Assembly (NCBI GenBank): GCA_001296005.1
Contig: LJHR01000005.1
Span: forward strand, 310,001-374,000
Direction of reading: 5' to 3'
DNA: 64,000 bases
Origin: an alpha proteobacterium AAP38
Lineage (GTDB): Bacteria; Pseudomonadota; Alphaproteobacteria; Azospirillales; Azospirillaceae
In this document: in pieces, positions 34,893 to 43,101 of the stretch
Numbering within the stretch: position 1 is the first letter of the stretch
How the letters are laid out: each line of letters begins with the position of its first letter
Notes under the pieces: generated by a model
The model's database searches: none
Seen by the model: only the letters and a program-made list of their open reading frames with translations
Told to the model about the DNA's origin: nothing
Made by a program: the position numbers and the translations under genes

Positions 34893-35999
34893 ATGCGTTT
34901 TTCGACCTTTCTGAATGCCCGCTGCATGGGTGAGGAACAGGACCGTGACCTGTTGCTGGATCTGGTGGAGCATGTGGAAAAGGCAGAGGCGGCGGGCTTC
35001 GACGCTGTCTTCCTGCCTGATCATCATTTCACCGGCTACATGCCCATGGCATCCGATCCGATGATGTTCGCCGCGTATCTGGCCGCGCGGGTCAAGCGCA
35101 TGCATTTCGGTTTCTCCGTGACCACGGTTCCGCTGCACCATCCCGTACGGTTTGTTGAGCGCGTGAACATCCTGGATCAGTTGACGGAAGGCCGCCTTCT
35201 GGTCGGTGTCGGCAGCGGCACGACACCGGAGGAGATGATCGGCTTTGGCGTGAACTACAAGGAAGCCTCGCGTCTGGCCGAAGAGAACCTGGCCATTGCC
35301 GAACAGCTTTGGGCCAAGAAGGCGGAAGATGCGCCCGTCACCTTCGACAATGGCCATTACAAGGGTGAGGTGGTGCAGCGCATCGCCCCCGTCGCCTACA
35401 CGCCCGGCCATGCCCGGCTGATGCCGGTGGCGATGAAGGAAAGCAGTGCACGGCGCGCCGCACAGTTCGGCTGGCCGGCCTTCATCCCGGCCTTCACTCC
35501 GCCGCAGATCGGCGGGACCGAACCGTTCAAGCATGTGCAGAAATTCTTTACGATCTATCGTGATCTGCTGCTGGCTGCCGGCCATTCCGCCGAACGTGTC
35601 GCCGATGCTCTGTCCTGGACCACGCACACCTATCAATGCGTGCATATCGCGGAGACGGACGAACAGGCCCGTGCCGAGCTGGAAGACATCCTGACCGATT
35701 ATCAGGCTGCCGTGGAGCGTGAGGCCGCCTTCAATGCCAAGGCAGAGGCGACGGAGGCCAACAAAAAGACCGACCGCACGCCCAACGCCCTGACCGACGA
35801 CTGGATCGGCACTTGGTGCCTGTATGGTAGCCCGGAAACGGTGATCGAACATCTGAAGCCCTATCAGGAACTGGGCATCGGCAATGTGCTGTGCGGTCTG
35901 CTCACCGGTCCGCTGACCGCCAAACGCAAGGCATATGCGAACCAGACCATGGATTATTTGTCGCGCATCGTCATGCCCGCCCTGAAGGGGGGTGCGTGA
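34893..35999 (+). CDS. Luciferase-like flavin-dependent monooxygenase
   Basis: The 368-residue protein has the LuxA/LLM barrel pattern: FDAVFLPDHHFTGY near residues 39-52, an FGFSVTTVPLHHPVRFVE block, LTEGRLLVGVGSG, and the C-terminal GSPETVIEHL motif. LLMs use FMNH2 and O2 to hydroxylate or cleave substrates. The FMN reductase gene overlaps its stop codon (TGATG), giving a two-component monooxygenase. Under the shared operator it may oxidise the aglycone, or open a ring, after deglycosylation. GGAGG lies 5 nt before the ATG. Confidence 0.88.
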   Translation: MRFSTFLNARCMGEEQDRDLLLDLVEHVEKAEAAGFDAVFLPDHHFTGYMPMASDPMMFAAYLAARVKRMHFGFSVTTVPLHHPVRFVERVNILDQLTEGRLLVGVGSGTTPEEMIGFGVNYKEASRLAEENLAIAEQLWAKKAEDAPVTFDNGHYKGEVVQRIAPVAYTPGHARLMPVAMKESSARRAAQFGWPAFIPAFTPPQIGGTEPFKHVQKFFTIYRDLLLAAGHSAERVADALSWTTHTYQCVHIAETDEQARAELEDILTDYQAAVEREAAFNAKAEATEANKKTDRTPNALTDDWIGTWCLYGSPETVIEHLKPYQELGIGNVLCGLLTGPLTAKRKAYANQTMDYLSRIVMPALKGGA

Positions 36000-36559
36000 T
36001 GGCCAAGCCGCTGATCGTCGGGTTCGGGGGCACCACCCGACCCGGCTCGTCCGGGGAGCGGATGGTGGCTGCCGTTCTGGCAGCCACCGAGCAGCTGGGC
36101 GCTGAAACCCGCCTGTTCGGTGGGGCGGCCCTGGCCTCCATGCCGCATTTCGCCCCGGAAAATCCGGGCCGCACGGTGGAGCAGATTGAGTTCGTGGAGG
36201 CGGTGCGCGCCGCTGACGGCATCGTCATCGGTTCGCCCGGCTATCATGGCGGCGTATCGGGTCTGGTGAAGAATGCCATCGACCTGCTGGAGGATCTGCG
36301 CACCGACGCCCGCGTCTATTTTGACGGACGCGCCGTGGGGCTGATCGTGACGGCGGCGGGGTGGCAAGCGGGCGGGGTGACCCTGTCGGCGCTGCGCGGC
36401 ATCACCCATGCCATGCGCGGCTGGCCCACGCCGCTGGGCATCGCCATCAACACCATCGCGCAAAAGCCGTTCGATGCCGATGGCCGTCTGGTCGATGCCG
36501 ACATCATCGCGCAGGTGAATGCCCAGGCCGCACAGGTCATGGCGCTGGCGCGGCGCTAA
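35999..36559 (+). CDS. NADPH-dependent FMN reductase
   Basis: The 186-residue flavodoxin-like reductase has the phosphate loop GTTRPGSSGER (11-21), the GIVIGSPGYHGGVSG flavin-binding segment and LKNAIDL-type VKNAIDLLED, as in SsuE/ArsH-type enzymes. It supplies reduced FMN to the monooxygenase, with which it is translationally coupled. Confidence 0.9.
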   Translation: MAKPLIVGFGGTTRPGSSGERMVAAVLAATEQLGAETRLFGGAALASMPHFAPENPGRTVEQIEFVEAVRAADGIVIGSPGYHGGVSGLVKNAIDLLEDLRTDARVYFDGRAVGLIVTAAGWQAGGVTLSALRGITHAMRGWPTPLGIAINTIAQKPFDADGRLVDADIIAQVNAQAAQVMALARR

Positions 36560-36590
36560 ACAACAATAAGCTCCTATCAGGGAAGAACCC

Positions 36591-38957
36591 ATGTCCACCC
36601 ATCCGCTTGATCTCGCGGCGCTGACCAGTGGCCGCGACATGTGGTCCACTGCCGCGCTGCCGGGCATCCGTTCGATCATGATGGCCGATGGGCCCATGGG
36701 GATCGCGTCGGGTCGCGTCGATGAACGGGATGTTGCGGTGTTGACGCCCTGCGGCACGGCGCTGGGCGCCAGCTTTGATGCCGATCTGGTGGCGCGGGTG
36801 GGGGCGATTGTGGGCATGGAGGCGCGGCGCCTGGGCGTCGATGCCGTGCTGGCCCCGAATCTGAACCTGCAGCGCAGCCCGCTCTGCGGTCGGGCGTTTG
36901 AGCTTTATGGTGAAGACCCGTTTCTGGCGGGGCACCTGGGTGCCGCCTGGATCAGCGGTTTGCAGGGCCAGGGTGTCGGTTCCGTCGCCAAGCATCTGGT
37001 CTGCAATGACAGCGAGACCGACCGCGACAGCATGAATGCGGTGGCCAGCGACCGCGCCCTGCATGAAGGCTACCTGCTGCCGTTCGAAATGGCGGCGGCG
37101 GCGGGATGTGTCGGGATGCTGGCCGCCTATAACCGCCTGAATGGCGATTATTGCGTGGAGCATAAGCAACTTCTGACCGATATCGTTAAGGGCGATTGGG
37201 GCTTCACCGGCTTCATCGTATCGGACTGGTTCGGTGGACGCGACACCTTGCGATCGGCTCATGCTGGGCTCGACCTGGACATGCCGGGCCCGGACCGGGT
37301 GCTGGGCACCAAGTTCGCGGCGGCGGTGCGCGACGGACAGGTGCCACTGGAACGGCTGGCCGATGCCACGGGCCGCGTCGCCAACGCCGTTGCCCGCATC
37401 GACGCCCTGCCGCGTCAGGCGCCCGTCGCCAATCCCGATGCCACATTGGTGGAGGCGGCGGCGGCTGGCTTCGTGCTTTTGAAGAATGACGGCGACGTTC
37501 TGCCGGTTCTGCCCAAGCGGGTGCGCCGCATCGCCATCATCGGCCCCAATGCTGCCAGTCCCTGCCTGCAGGGCGGCACCTTCGCCAAGATCGCCGTCCG
37601 TCCGGATTTCATCACCCCCTTGCAGGCCATCCGTGACCGGTTCGGCGACAAGTGCGAGGTGCTGTATGAACAGGGTGTGGAGCCGGAATACCGCCTGCCG
37701 CCGATCAGCGCCACCCCCGCCCGCGACCTGGGCGACGGCGCCACGCGCGGCCTGACGGTGGAATGGCTGCCGGAGGATGGCGAAACGCCTGTCCATGCCG
37801 AAACCCGCGACACCAATTCCCTGACCTGGTTCGTGGGGCTGCCGGGCACCGACGCCCTGAAACAGCCGGGGCGTATCCGAGCCACCGGCTGGATCACCCC
37901 GGAACGCAGCGGCCCGCATCGCCTGCATGTTGGAGGTACCGGTACGGTCACGCTGTCGGTTGATGGCGAACAGGTCTTTGCCGGCGGTGGCCCGGTGTCG
38001 CCATCGGACCTGATGGGCATCCTGAAGGGCGGTGACAGTCAGTCTGTCATTGTCGACCTGAAAGCCGGGCAGCCGGTGCTGCTGCGTTTCGAACTGACCT
38101 ACAGCCCCGCCCGCGCGCAGGGCCTGTGGTACGGGGTGCGCGGCCCGGACTTGCCCGACGCCATGCTGGCCCGTGCCGTTGCCGCCGCTGCCAAGGCCGA
38201 TCTGGTCCTGCTCATGCTGGGTGAGACGGCGGATGCCGGTGTGGAAAGCAAGGATCGCGCGGGTACTGCATTGCCGTCGGCGCAGATCGATCTGATCGAC
38301 CGTATCCGGCATGTAAACACCAACATCGTCGCCATATGCAATGTCGCCCATGCCTTCGACCTGTCCTGGCAGGACAAGGTGCGCGGCCTGATGATTACCT
38401 GGTATCCGGGTGAGCAATATGGCCCGGCCCTGGCCCAGGTCCTGGCCGGTGACCGTGAACCAGGCGGGCGCCTGCCCCTCAGCATCGCTGCCCGCGACGC
38501 TGATTACCCCGCCTTCGACCTGAAGCCGCAGGCCGGTGGTGCTGTGCCGTACCGGGAAGGTCACCTGATCGGCTACAAAGGCATGCAGGCGGCGGGCGCC
38601 GATCCGCTGCATGCCTTCGGCACCGGTTTCGGCTATGCGCGCTTCGACCTGCTGGAGGCGGCGGTTGCCGGTGAACTTGCCCATGGCGTTACCGTATCGG
38701 GCCGGATACGCAATCTCTCTGACCGGCCCGGCAAGGCGGTGCCCCAGCTCTATGTCGCCGGGGCTGATAATGTACGTCACCTGTGGGCGTTTGCCGCCGT
38801 CACGGTTGCAGCGGGTGAAACCCGTTCCTTTACCCTCTCGGTCCCGGCACGCGCGTTCCAGACATGGGACGGCGGCTGGACCAATGCCACGGGGCCGCAC
38901 CATATCCTGGTCGGTTGGAACAGTGTAGACCTGCCTATCCAACTGCCAGTTGGGTGA
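36591..38957 (+). CDS. GH3 beta-glucosidase with PA14 insertion
   Basis: The 788-residue glycosidase has the GH3 barrel (LTSGRDMWST, DGPMGI, LAPNLNLQRSPLCGRAFELYGEDP read in blocks, SVAKHLVCNDSE) with the nucleophile Asp212 in IVSDWFGG. A second alpha/beta domain begins near residue 290. A PA14-like beta-sandwich (about 390-520: TGWITPERSGPHRL, VDGEQVF) is inserted, followed by a fibronectin-III-like C-terminus. There is no signal peptide, so it acts in the cytoplasm. The start is 31 nt after the FMN reductase. PA14-type GH3 enzymes often hydrolyse aryl-glucosides, which fits the island. Confidence 0.92.
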   Translation: MSTHPLDLAALTSGRDMWSTAALPGIRSIMMADGPMGIASGRVDERDVAVLTPCGTALGASFDADLVARVGAIVGMEARRLGVDAVLAPNLNLQRSPLCGRAFELYGEDPFLAGHLGAAWISGLQGQGVGSVAKHLVCNDSETDRDSMNAVASDRALHEGYLLPFEMAAAAGCVGMLAAYNRLNGDYCVEHKQLLTDIVKGDWGFTGFIVSDWFGGRDTLRSAHAGLDLDMPGPDRVLGTKFAAAVRDGQVPLERLADATGRVANAVARIDALPRQAPVANPDATLVEAAAAGFVLLKNDGDVLPVLPKRVRRIAIIGPNAASPCLQGGTFAKIAVRPDFITPLQAIRDRFGDKCEVLYEQGVEPEYRLPPISATPARDLGDGATRGLTVEWLPEDGETPVHAETRDTNSLTWFVGLPGTDALKQPGRIRATGWITPERSGPHRLHVGGTGTVTLSVDGEQVFAGGGPVSPSDLMGILKGGDSQSVIVDLKAGQPVLLRFELTYSPARAQGLWYGVRGPDLPDAMLARAVAAAAKADLVLLMLGETADAGVESKDRAGTALPSAQIDLIDRIRHVNTNIVAICNVAHAFDLSWQDKVRGLMITWYPGEQYGPALAQVLAGDREPGGRLPLSIAARDADYPAFDLKPQAGGAVPYREGHLIGYKGMQAAGADPLHAFGTGFGYARFDLLEAAVAGELAHGVTVSGRIRNLSDRPGKAVPQLYVAGADNVRHLWAFAAVTVAAGETRSFTLSVPARAFQTWDGGWTNATGPHHILVGWNSVDLPIQLPVG

Positions 38958-39003
38958 TAGGGGACAGGATCAGCGTTTGCCATTCCCGCATTGATGCATC
39001 CCG

Positions 39004-39044
39004 GAACAGGGCGGCGGATATCCATCCGCCGCCCTGTTCTTTTT
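39004..39044 (+). terminator. Strong intrinsic terminator after the GH3 gene
   Basis: A perfect 16-bp stem (39004-39019 with 39024-39039, arms starting GAACAGGGCG and ending CGCCCTGTTC) closes on a 4-nt loop and is followed by TTTTT. Confidence 0.92.
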
Positions 39045-39125
39045 CGTCCGTTGAAATGACAATGCCGGTTGCCCATCGGGTGTTTACATACTACCATACC
39101 AGTCGGGCCGTTCCCTCGCTTTAAA

Positions 39126-39141
39126 ATGGTAGCGCTATCAT
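39126..39141. promoter_or_regulatory. LacI/GalR-type operator upstream of GH115
   Basis: ATGGTAGCGCTATCAT is a 16-bp palindrome with one mismatched pair and the central CG-containing GCGC core characteristic of LacI-family sites. It lies 91 nt before the GH115 start in the gap 38958-39216. No LacI-type gene is present in the window. Confidence 0.7.
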
Positions 39142-39216
39142 TTCGGTGTTGGTTCGCCCCTATGGAAACCCGTGACCGGTGGCAAACATCGGCGGCTTTG
39201 TCGAGGAAACGTCTTG

Positions 39217-41823
39217 GTGGATGCAAACAGCCTTTCCCCCGCCCGCCCAGGGCTCCGCTCCTTCGTTCTGGCCGCCCTGCTGTCACTGACCCCGGTCACG
39301 GCGGCATGGGCCTGCGACGTGCCGATCAGCACATGCACGAAGGCCAAGCCGGGCAGCCTGCCGCTGATCCTTGGCGGTCAGGCCGTCCCGGTCTTCATCG
39401 ATGCCGGCGCCGACCCGGCGGTGAAACACGCGGCGGATGATCTGCGCGCCGATTTTGGCCGTGTCGCGGGTCAGGCACCGTCGGCACTGTCATCCCTGGT
39501 GGATGCCAAGGGACCGGTGATCATCATCGGCGTGCTGGGCAACAGCCCGACCATCGATGGTCTGCTGCAGGATGGCAAGCTGACCCTGGATGGGCTGGCG
39601 GGACAGTGGGAGGGGTACCGGCAGGTGGTGGTGGACCGCCCGGCGCCGGGCATTCCCAAGGCGCTGGTCATTGTCGGCGCCGACCGCCGGGGTGCTGTTT
39701 ATGGCACCTATGACCTGTCGGAACGGATTGGGGTATCGCCCTGGGTCTGGTGGGCCGACGTGCCGGTGGTGCGCCAGCGCGACCTGTATCTGCTGCCCGG
39801 CTCCCGCGCGGACCATCCGCGCGTCAAATATCGTGGCTTTTTCATCAATGATGAAGACCCGGCCTTCAGCGGCTGGGCCAAGGCGAAGTTCGGCGGCATC
39901 AATGCCGATCTCTACGGCCATGTCTTTGAACTGCTGCTGCGCCTGAAGGGCAACTATTTGTGGCCCGCCATGTGGGCGCCCAAGGCCTTCAACGATGATG
40001 ACCCGCGCAACATGGTGCTGGCCGACGAGATGGGCGTGGTCATGGGCACCTCCCATCATGAACCGCTGACGCGGGCACAGCATGAATGGCACCGCAACAA
40101 GGACAAGGGCATCACGGGCGGTCGCTGGGACTATGCCACCAATGCCGACAATCTGCGCGCCTTCTGGCGCGGCGGCATCGAACGCATGATGTCGAAGGGT
40201 GACGGCAAGGGCTATGAAACCCTGTTGACCGTCGGCATGCGCGGCGACGGGGACGAGCCGATGTCGGAGGAAACGGCCACCCAGATGCTGGAAACCATCG
40301 TGGCCGATCAGCGCCGGATCATCGCCGACGTCACGGGCAAGCCTCCGGAACAGACGCCGCAGCTCTGGGCGCTGTACAAGGAAGTGCAGGATTATTACGA
40401 CCATGGCATGCGGGTGCCGGACGACGTGACCCTGCTGTTCGCCGATGACAATTGGGGCCAGATCCGCCGCCTGCCGGTCGCCGGGCGTGACCCGGTGAAC
40501 CGGGCCGGCGGCTATGGCGTCTATTACCATTTCGACTATGTCGGTGGTCCCCGGAATTACAAATGGATCAACACCAACCAGATATCCAAGGTCTGGCAGC
40601 AGATGGATCTGGCCTATGAAACGGGGGCGCGGAACATCTGGATCGTCAATGTCGGCGATATCAAACCGGTGGAATATCCGCTGGATTTCTTCATGGACAT
40701 GGCCTGGAACCCGGAGGCGATGACGCTGGACGCCCTGTCCAAATGGCCCGCCCGCTGGTCGGTACAGATGTTCGGCGACGCCCTTGGCGCGGAGATCGCG
40801 CATGTGATGGAGACCTACGCCGCCTATGCGTCACGCCGGAAGCCGGAACTGATCGACCAGGATACATTCCCCTTGGGCGAAGGCATGGGTCCGGTCCTGG
40901 ATGGTGGCCCCTTCGGGCAGATGGTGGCGGACTGGCGGGTGCTGGTGGCGAAGATGGAGGGTATCAAGGCCCGCCTGCGCCCCGATCAATTGGACGCCTA
41001 CTTCCAACTGGTCGAACATCCGGTTCTGGCCCTGTCCAACCTTTATGAGATGTATTACGCGGCCGCCTGGAACAAGCGGCTGATGACGCGCAACGACCCG
41101 CGCGCCGACTATTTCGCGAATGAGGTGGAGCGCACCTTCAAGCGCGATGCCGACCTGACGGCGCAGTATCACAGCATCAATGGCGGCAAATGGGCCGGCA
41201 TGATGAACCAGATCCATATGAGCTATGTGATCTGGCAGACACCCACCAAACAGTCGATGCCCAGCATCAGCCGCGTTTCCGCCGACACCCCGCCGGACCG
41301 CCTGGCCGCTCAGATCAAGTTCACGACGGAGCGGAAGACCGATCCGGCGGTCATCACCCTGCCGGCGTCCAAGTTCGAGCGCAGCGTGGCGGGCAGGGGC
41401 CTGTCCTGGCAGGTGGTGCCCAATCTGGGCCATGGCGACGCCGTTGTCGCCCTGCCGCAGGGGCGAGCCTCGACATCGCCGGTGGACGGGGTGCGGGTGG
41501 ACTATGGCGTCACACTGCCCACCAACGGCCCGGCCACTGTCTCGCTGCGGCTGGCCCCGACCCTGGACACCACGGGTGGGCAGGGCATCCGCATCGGGGT
41601 GTCGATTGACGACGGCCCGGTGCAGACGGTGACCTCCTACCTCATCCCCACCCCAGGCGCCGTCAACAACCCGCAGCAGGCCGCCTGGGTGGAGGCCGTG
41701 AAGAACAACGCCCACATGGTGGAGGCACGGTTCGACGGCATCAAGGCCGGTCGCCACACCGTGAAACTCTGGCGCATCGATGACAATGCCGTGATTGAAT
41801 CGCTGACGATCAGCCAGCGTTGA
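39217..41823 (+). CDS. GH115 glycosidase (xylan alpha-1,2-glucuronidase family), secreted
   Basis: The roughly 868-residue enzyme has a signal peptide (RSFVLAALLSLTPVTAAWA) and the GH115 landmarks: GADRRGAVYGTYDLSE, the strongly conserved KYRGFFINDEDPAFSGWA (two blocks), NYLWPAMWAPKAFNDDD, and GTSHHEPLTRAQHEW, with a C-terminal sandwich domain. GH115 removes (4-O-methyl)glucuronic acid from xylan. The start is non-ATG: GAGGAAAC is followed by TTG at 39214 and GTG at 39217; either gives a normal signal peptide. It heads a three-gene operon with a hexuronate-type transporter and GH43. Confidence 0.9.
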   Translation: MDANSLSPARPGLRSFVLAALLSLTPVTAAWACDVPISTCTKAKPGSLPLILGGQAVPVFIDAGADPAVKHAADDLRADFGRVAGQAPSALSSLVDAKGPVIIIGVLGNSPTIDGLLQDGKLTLDGLAGQWEGYRQVVVDRPAPGIPKALVIVGADRRGAVYGTYDLSERIGVSPWVWWADVPVVRQRDLYLLPGSRADHPRVKYRGFFINDEDPAFSGWAKAKFGGINADLYGHVFELLLRLKGNYLWPAMWAPKAFNDDDPRNMVLADEMGVVMGTSHHEPLTRAQHEWHRNKDKGITGGRWDYATNADNLRAFWRGGIERMMSKGDGKGYETLLTVGMRGDGDEPMSEETATQMLETIVADQRRIIADVTGKPPEQTPQLWALYKEVQDYYDHGMRVPDDVTLLFADDNWGQIRRLPVAGRDPVNRAGGYGVYYHFDYVGGPRNYKWINTNQISKVWQQMDLAYETGARNIWIVNVGDIKPVEYPLDFFMDMAWNPEAMTLDALSKWPARWSVQMFGDALGAEIAHVMETYAAYASRRKPELIDQDTFPLGEGMGPVLDGGPFGQMVADWRVLVAKMEGIKARLRPDQLDAYFQLVEHPVLALSNLYEMYYAAAWNKRLMTRNDPRADYFANEVERTFKRDADLTAQYHSINGGKWAGMMNQIHMSYVIWQTPTKQSMPSISRVSADTPPDRLAAQIKFTTERKTDPAVITLPASKFERSVAGRGLSWQVVPNLGHGDAVVALPQGRASTSPVDGVRVDYGVTLPTNGPATVSLRLAPTLDTTGGQGIRIGVSIDDGPVQTVTSYLIPTPGAVNNPQQAAWVEAVKNNAHMVEARFDGIKAGRHTVKLWRIDDNAVIESLTISQR

Positions 41824-41847
41824 TCGCGAACCGGGGGGGAGGGGCCG

Positions 41848-43101
41848 ATGGCTTCGCGGACAATCAAGGCGCTGCGCTGGTGGATGATCGGGCTGATCAT
41901 GCTGGGCGCCGTCATCAATTACCTGACACGGGCGACCCTGGGTGTGGCGGCCCCAACGGTCCTGACCGACCTGAACATCACCACAGAGGAGTATGGCTGG
42001 ATCACCGCCGCCTTTCAGCTGGGCGTGATGATGCAGCCGCTCTGCGGCTATGTCCTGGATGTCATCGGGCTGAAGATGGGTTTTGCCATCTTTGCCACCG
42101 CCTGGTCGCTGCTGACCATGGCGCATGGGCTGGCCCATAACTGGCCGATACTGATGGGGCTGCGCGGGCTGCTGGGTCTGGCGGAAGGGTCGGCCAATCC
42201 CGCCGGCATGAAGGCGGTTGCGGAATGGTTTCCGGCGCGTGAACGCGGCCATGCCGGCGGGGTGTACAATATCGGCGCATCGCTCGGGTCCATGCTGGCC
42301 CCACCGCTGGTGGCCTGGGCCATCTTGTTCTGGAACTGGCAGATGGCCTTTGTCCTGGCCGGTGCGCTGGGGCTGGTCTGGGTGGCGGCCTGGCTGAAAT
42401 TCTATCAGTCGCCGGTCACGCACCCGGCCCTGTCGGATGAAGAACGCGCCTATATCGCGACGGGTCAGGAAAGCCACCTGTCGGGCGACGGTGCCAAGCC
42501 CGATTTCCGGCAATTGCTGAAACAACGCAATTTCTGGGGCATCGCCCTGCCGCGTTTCCTGGCCGACCCGACCTGGGGCACCTTGGCCTTCTGGGTGCCG
42601 CTCTACCTCACCACCGTGCGCGGTTTCGACCTGACGGCCATCGCCATGTTCGCCTGGCTGCCCTTTGTCGCCGCCGACCTGGGCTGCCTGTTCGGCCCCA
42701 CCGTGGCCGCCTTCCTGCATCGGCGCGGCCTCAGCCTGCTGAACGCGCGGCGCGGGGCCTTCACGGTGGGGGCAGTACTGATGGTAGGAATGGCCTTTGT
42801 GGGGCGGGTGGAAAGCCCCTATATGGCCATCGCACTGCTGTGCCTGGGCGGCTTCGCGCATCAGACCCTGTCCGTCACCGTCATCACCATGGCGTCCGAT
42901 CTGTTCCGCCGGAACGAGGTGGCGACCGTGGCCGGCATGGCGGGCACCATGGGCAATCTCGGCGTGCTGATCTTCTCCCTGCTGATTGGCGCGCTGGTGG
43001 CCACGGTCGGCTATGATCCGTTCTTCCTGGCACTCGGCGTGCTTGACCTGCTGGGCGCCGTCCTGCTCTGGACATTGGTACGGGAAAGGTCAAGGCCATG
43101 A
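41848..43101 (+). CDS. MFS transporter, ExuT/ACS hexuronate-type
   Basis: The 417-residue carrier matches the anion:cation symporter family: LGAVINYLTRATLGVAAP in TM1, ITAAFQLGVMMQPLCGYVLDVIGLK (two blocks), and LAEGSANPAGMKAVAEWFPARERG, the family's signature loop. Family members import glucuronate or galacturonate. Placed between GH115 and GH43, import of glucuronic acid or an aldouronic acid is the likely role. The stop overlaps the next ATG (ATGA). Confidence 0.9.
   Translation: MASRTIKALRWWMIGLIMLGAVINYLTRATLGVAAPTVLTDLNITTEEYGWITAAFQLGVMMQPLCGYVLDVIGLKMGFAIFATAWSLLTMAHGLAHNWPILMGLRGLLGLAEGSANPAGMKAVAEWFPARERGHAGGVYNIGASLGSMLAPPLVAWAILFWNWQMAFVLAGALGLVWVAAWLKFYQSPVTHPALSDEERAYIATGQESHLSGDGAKPDFRQLLKQRNFWGIALPRFLADPTWGTLAFWVPLYLTTVRGFDLTAIAMFAWLPFVAADLGCLFGPTVAAFLHRRGLSLLNARRGAFTVGAVLMVGMAFVGRVESPYMAIALLCLGGFAHQTLSVTVITMASDLFRRNEVATVAGMAGTMGNLGVLIFSLLIGALVATVGYDPFFLALGVLDLLGAVLLWTLVRERSRP

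Noticed and set aside
36537-38942. Long minus-strand open frame (801 codons) over GH3
   Set aside because: It is antisense to a gene with complete GH3 motifs; high GC content keeps the opposite frame open.
40831-42861. Long minus-strand open frame (676 codons) spanning GH115 and ExuT
   Set aside because: It crosses the boundary of two real genes and has Gln/His/Arg-rich low-quality translation.
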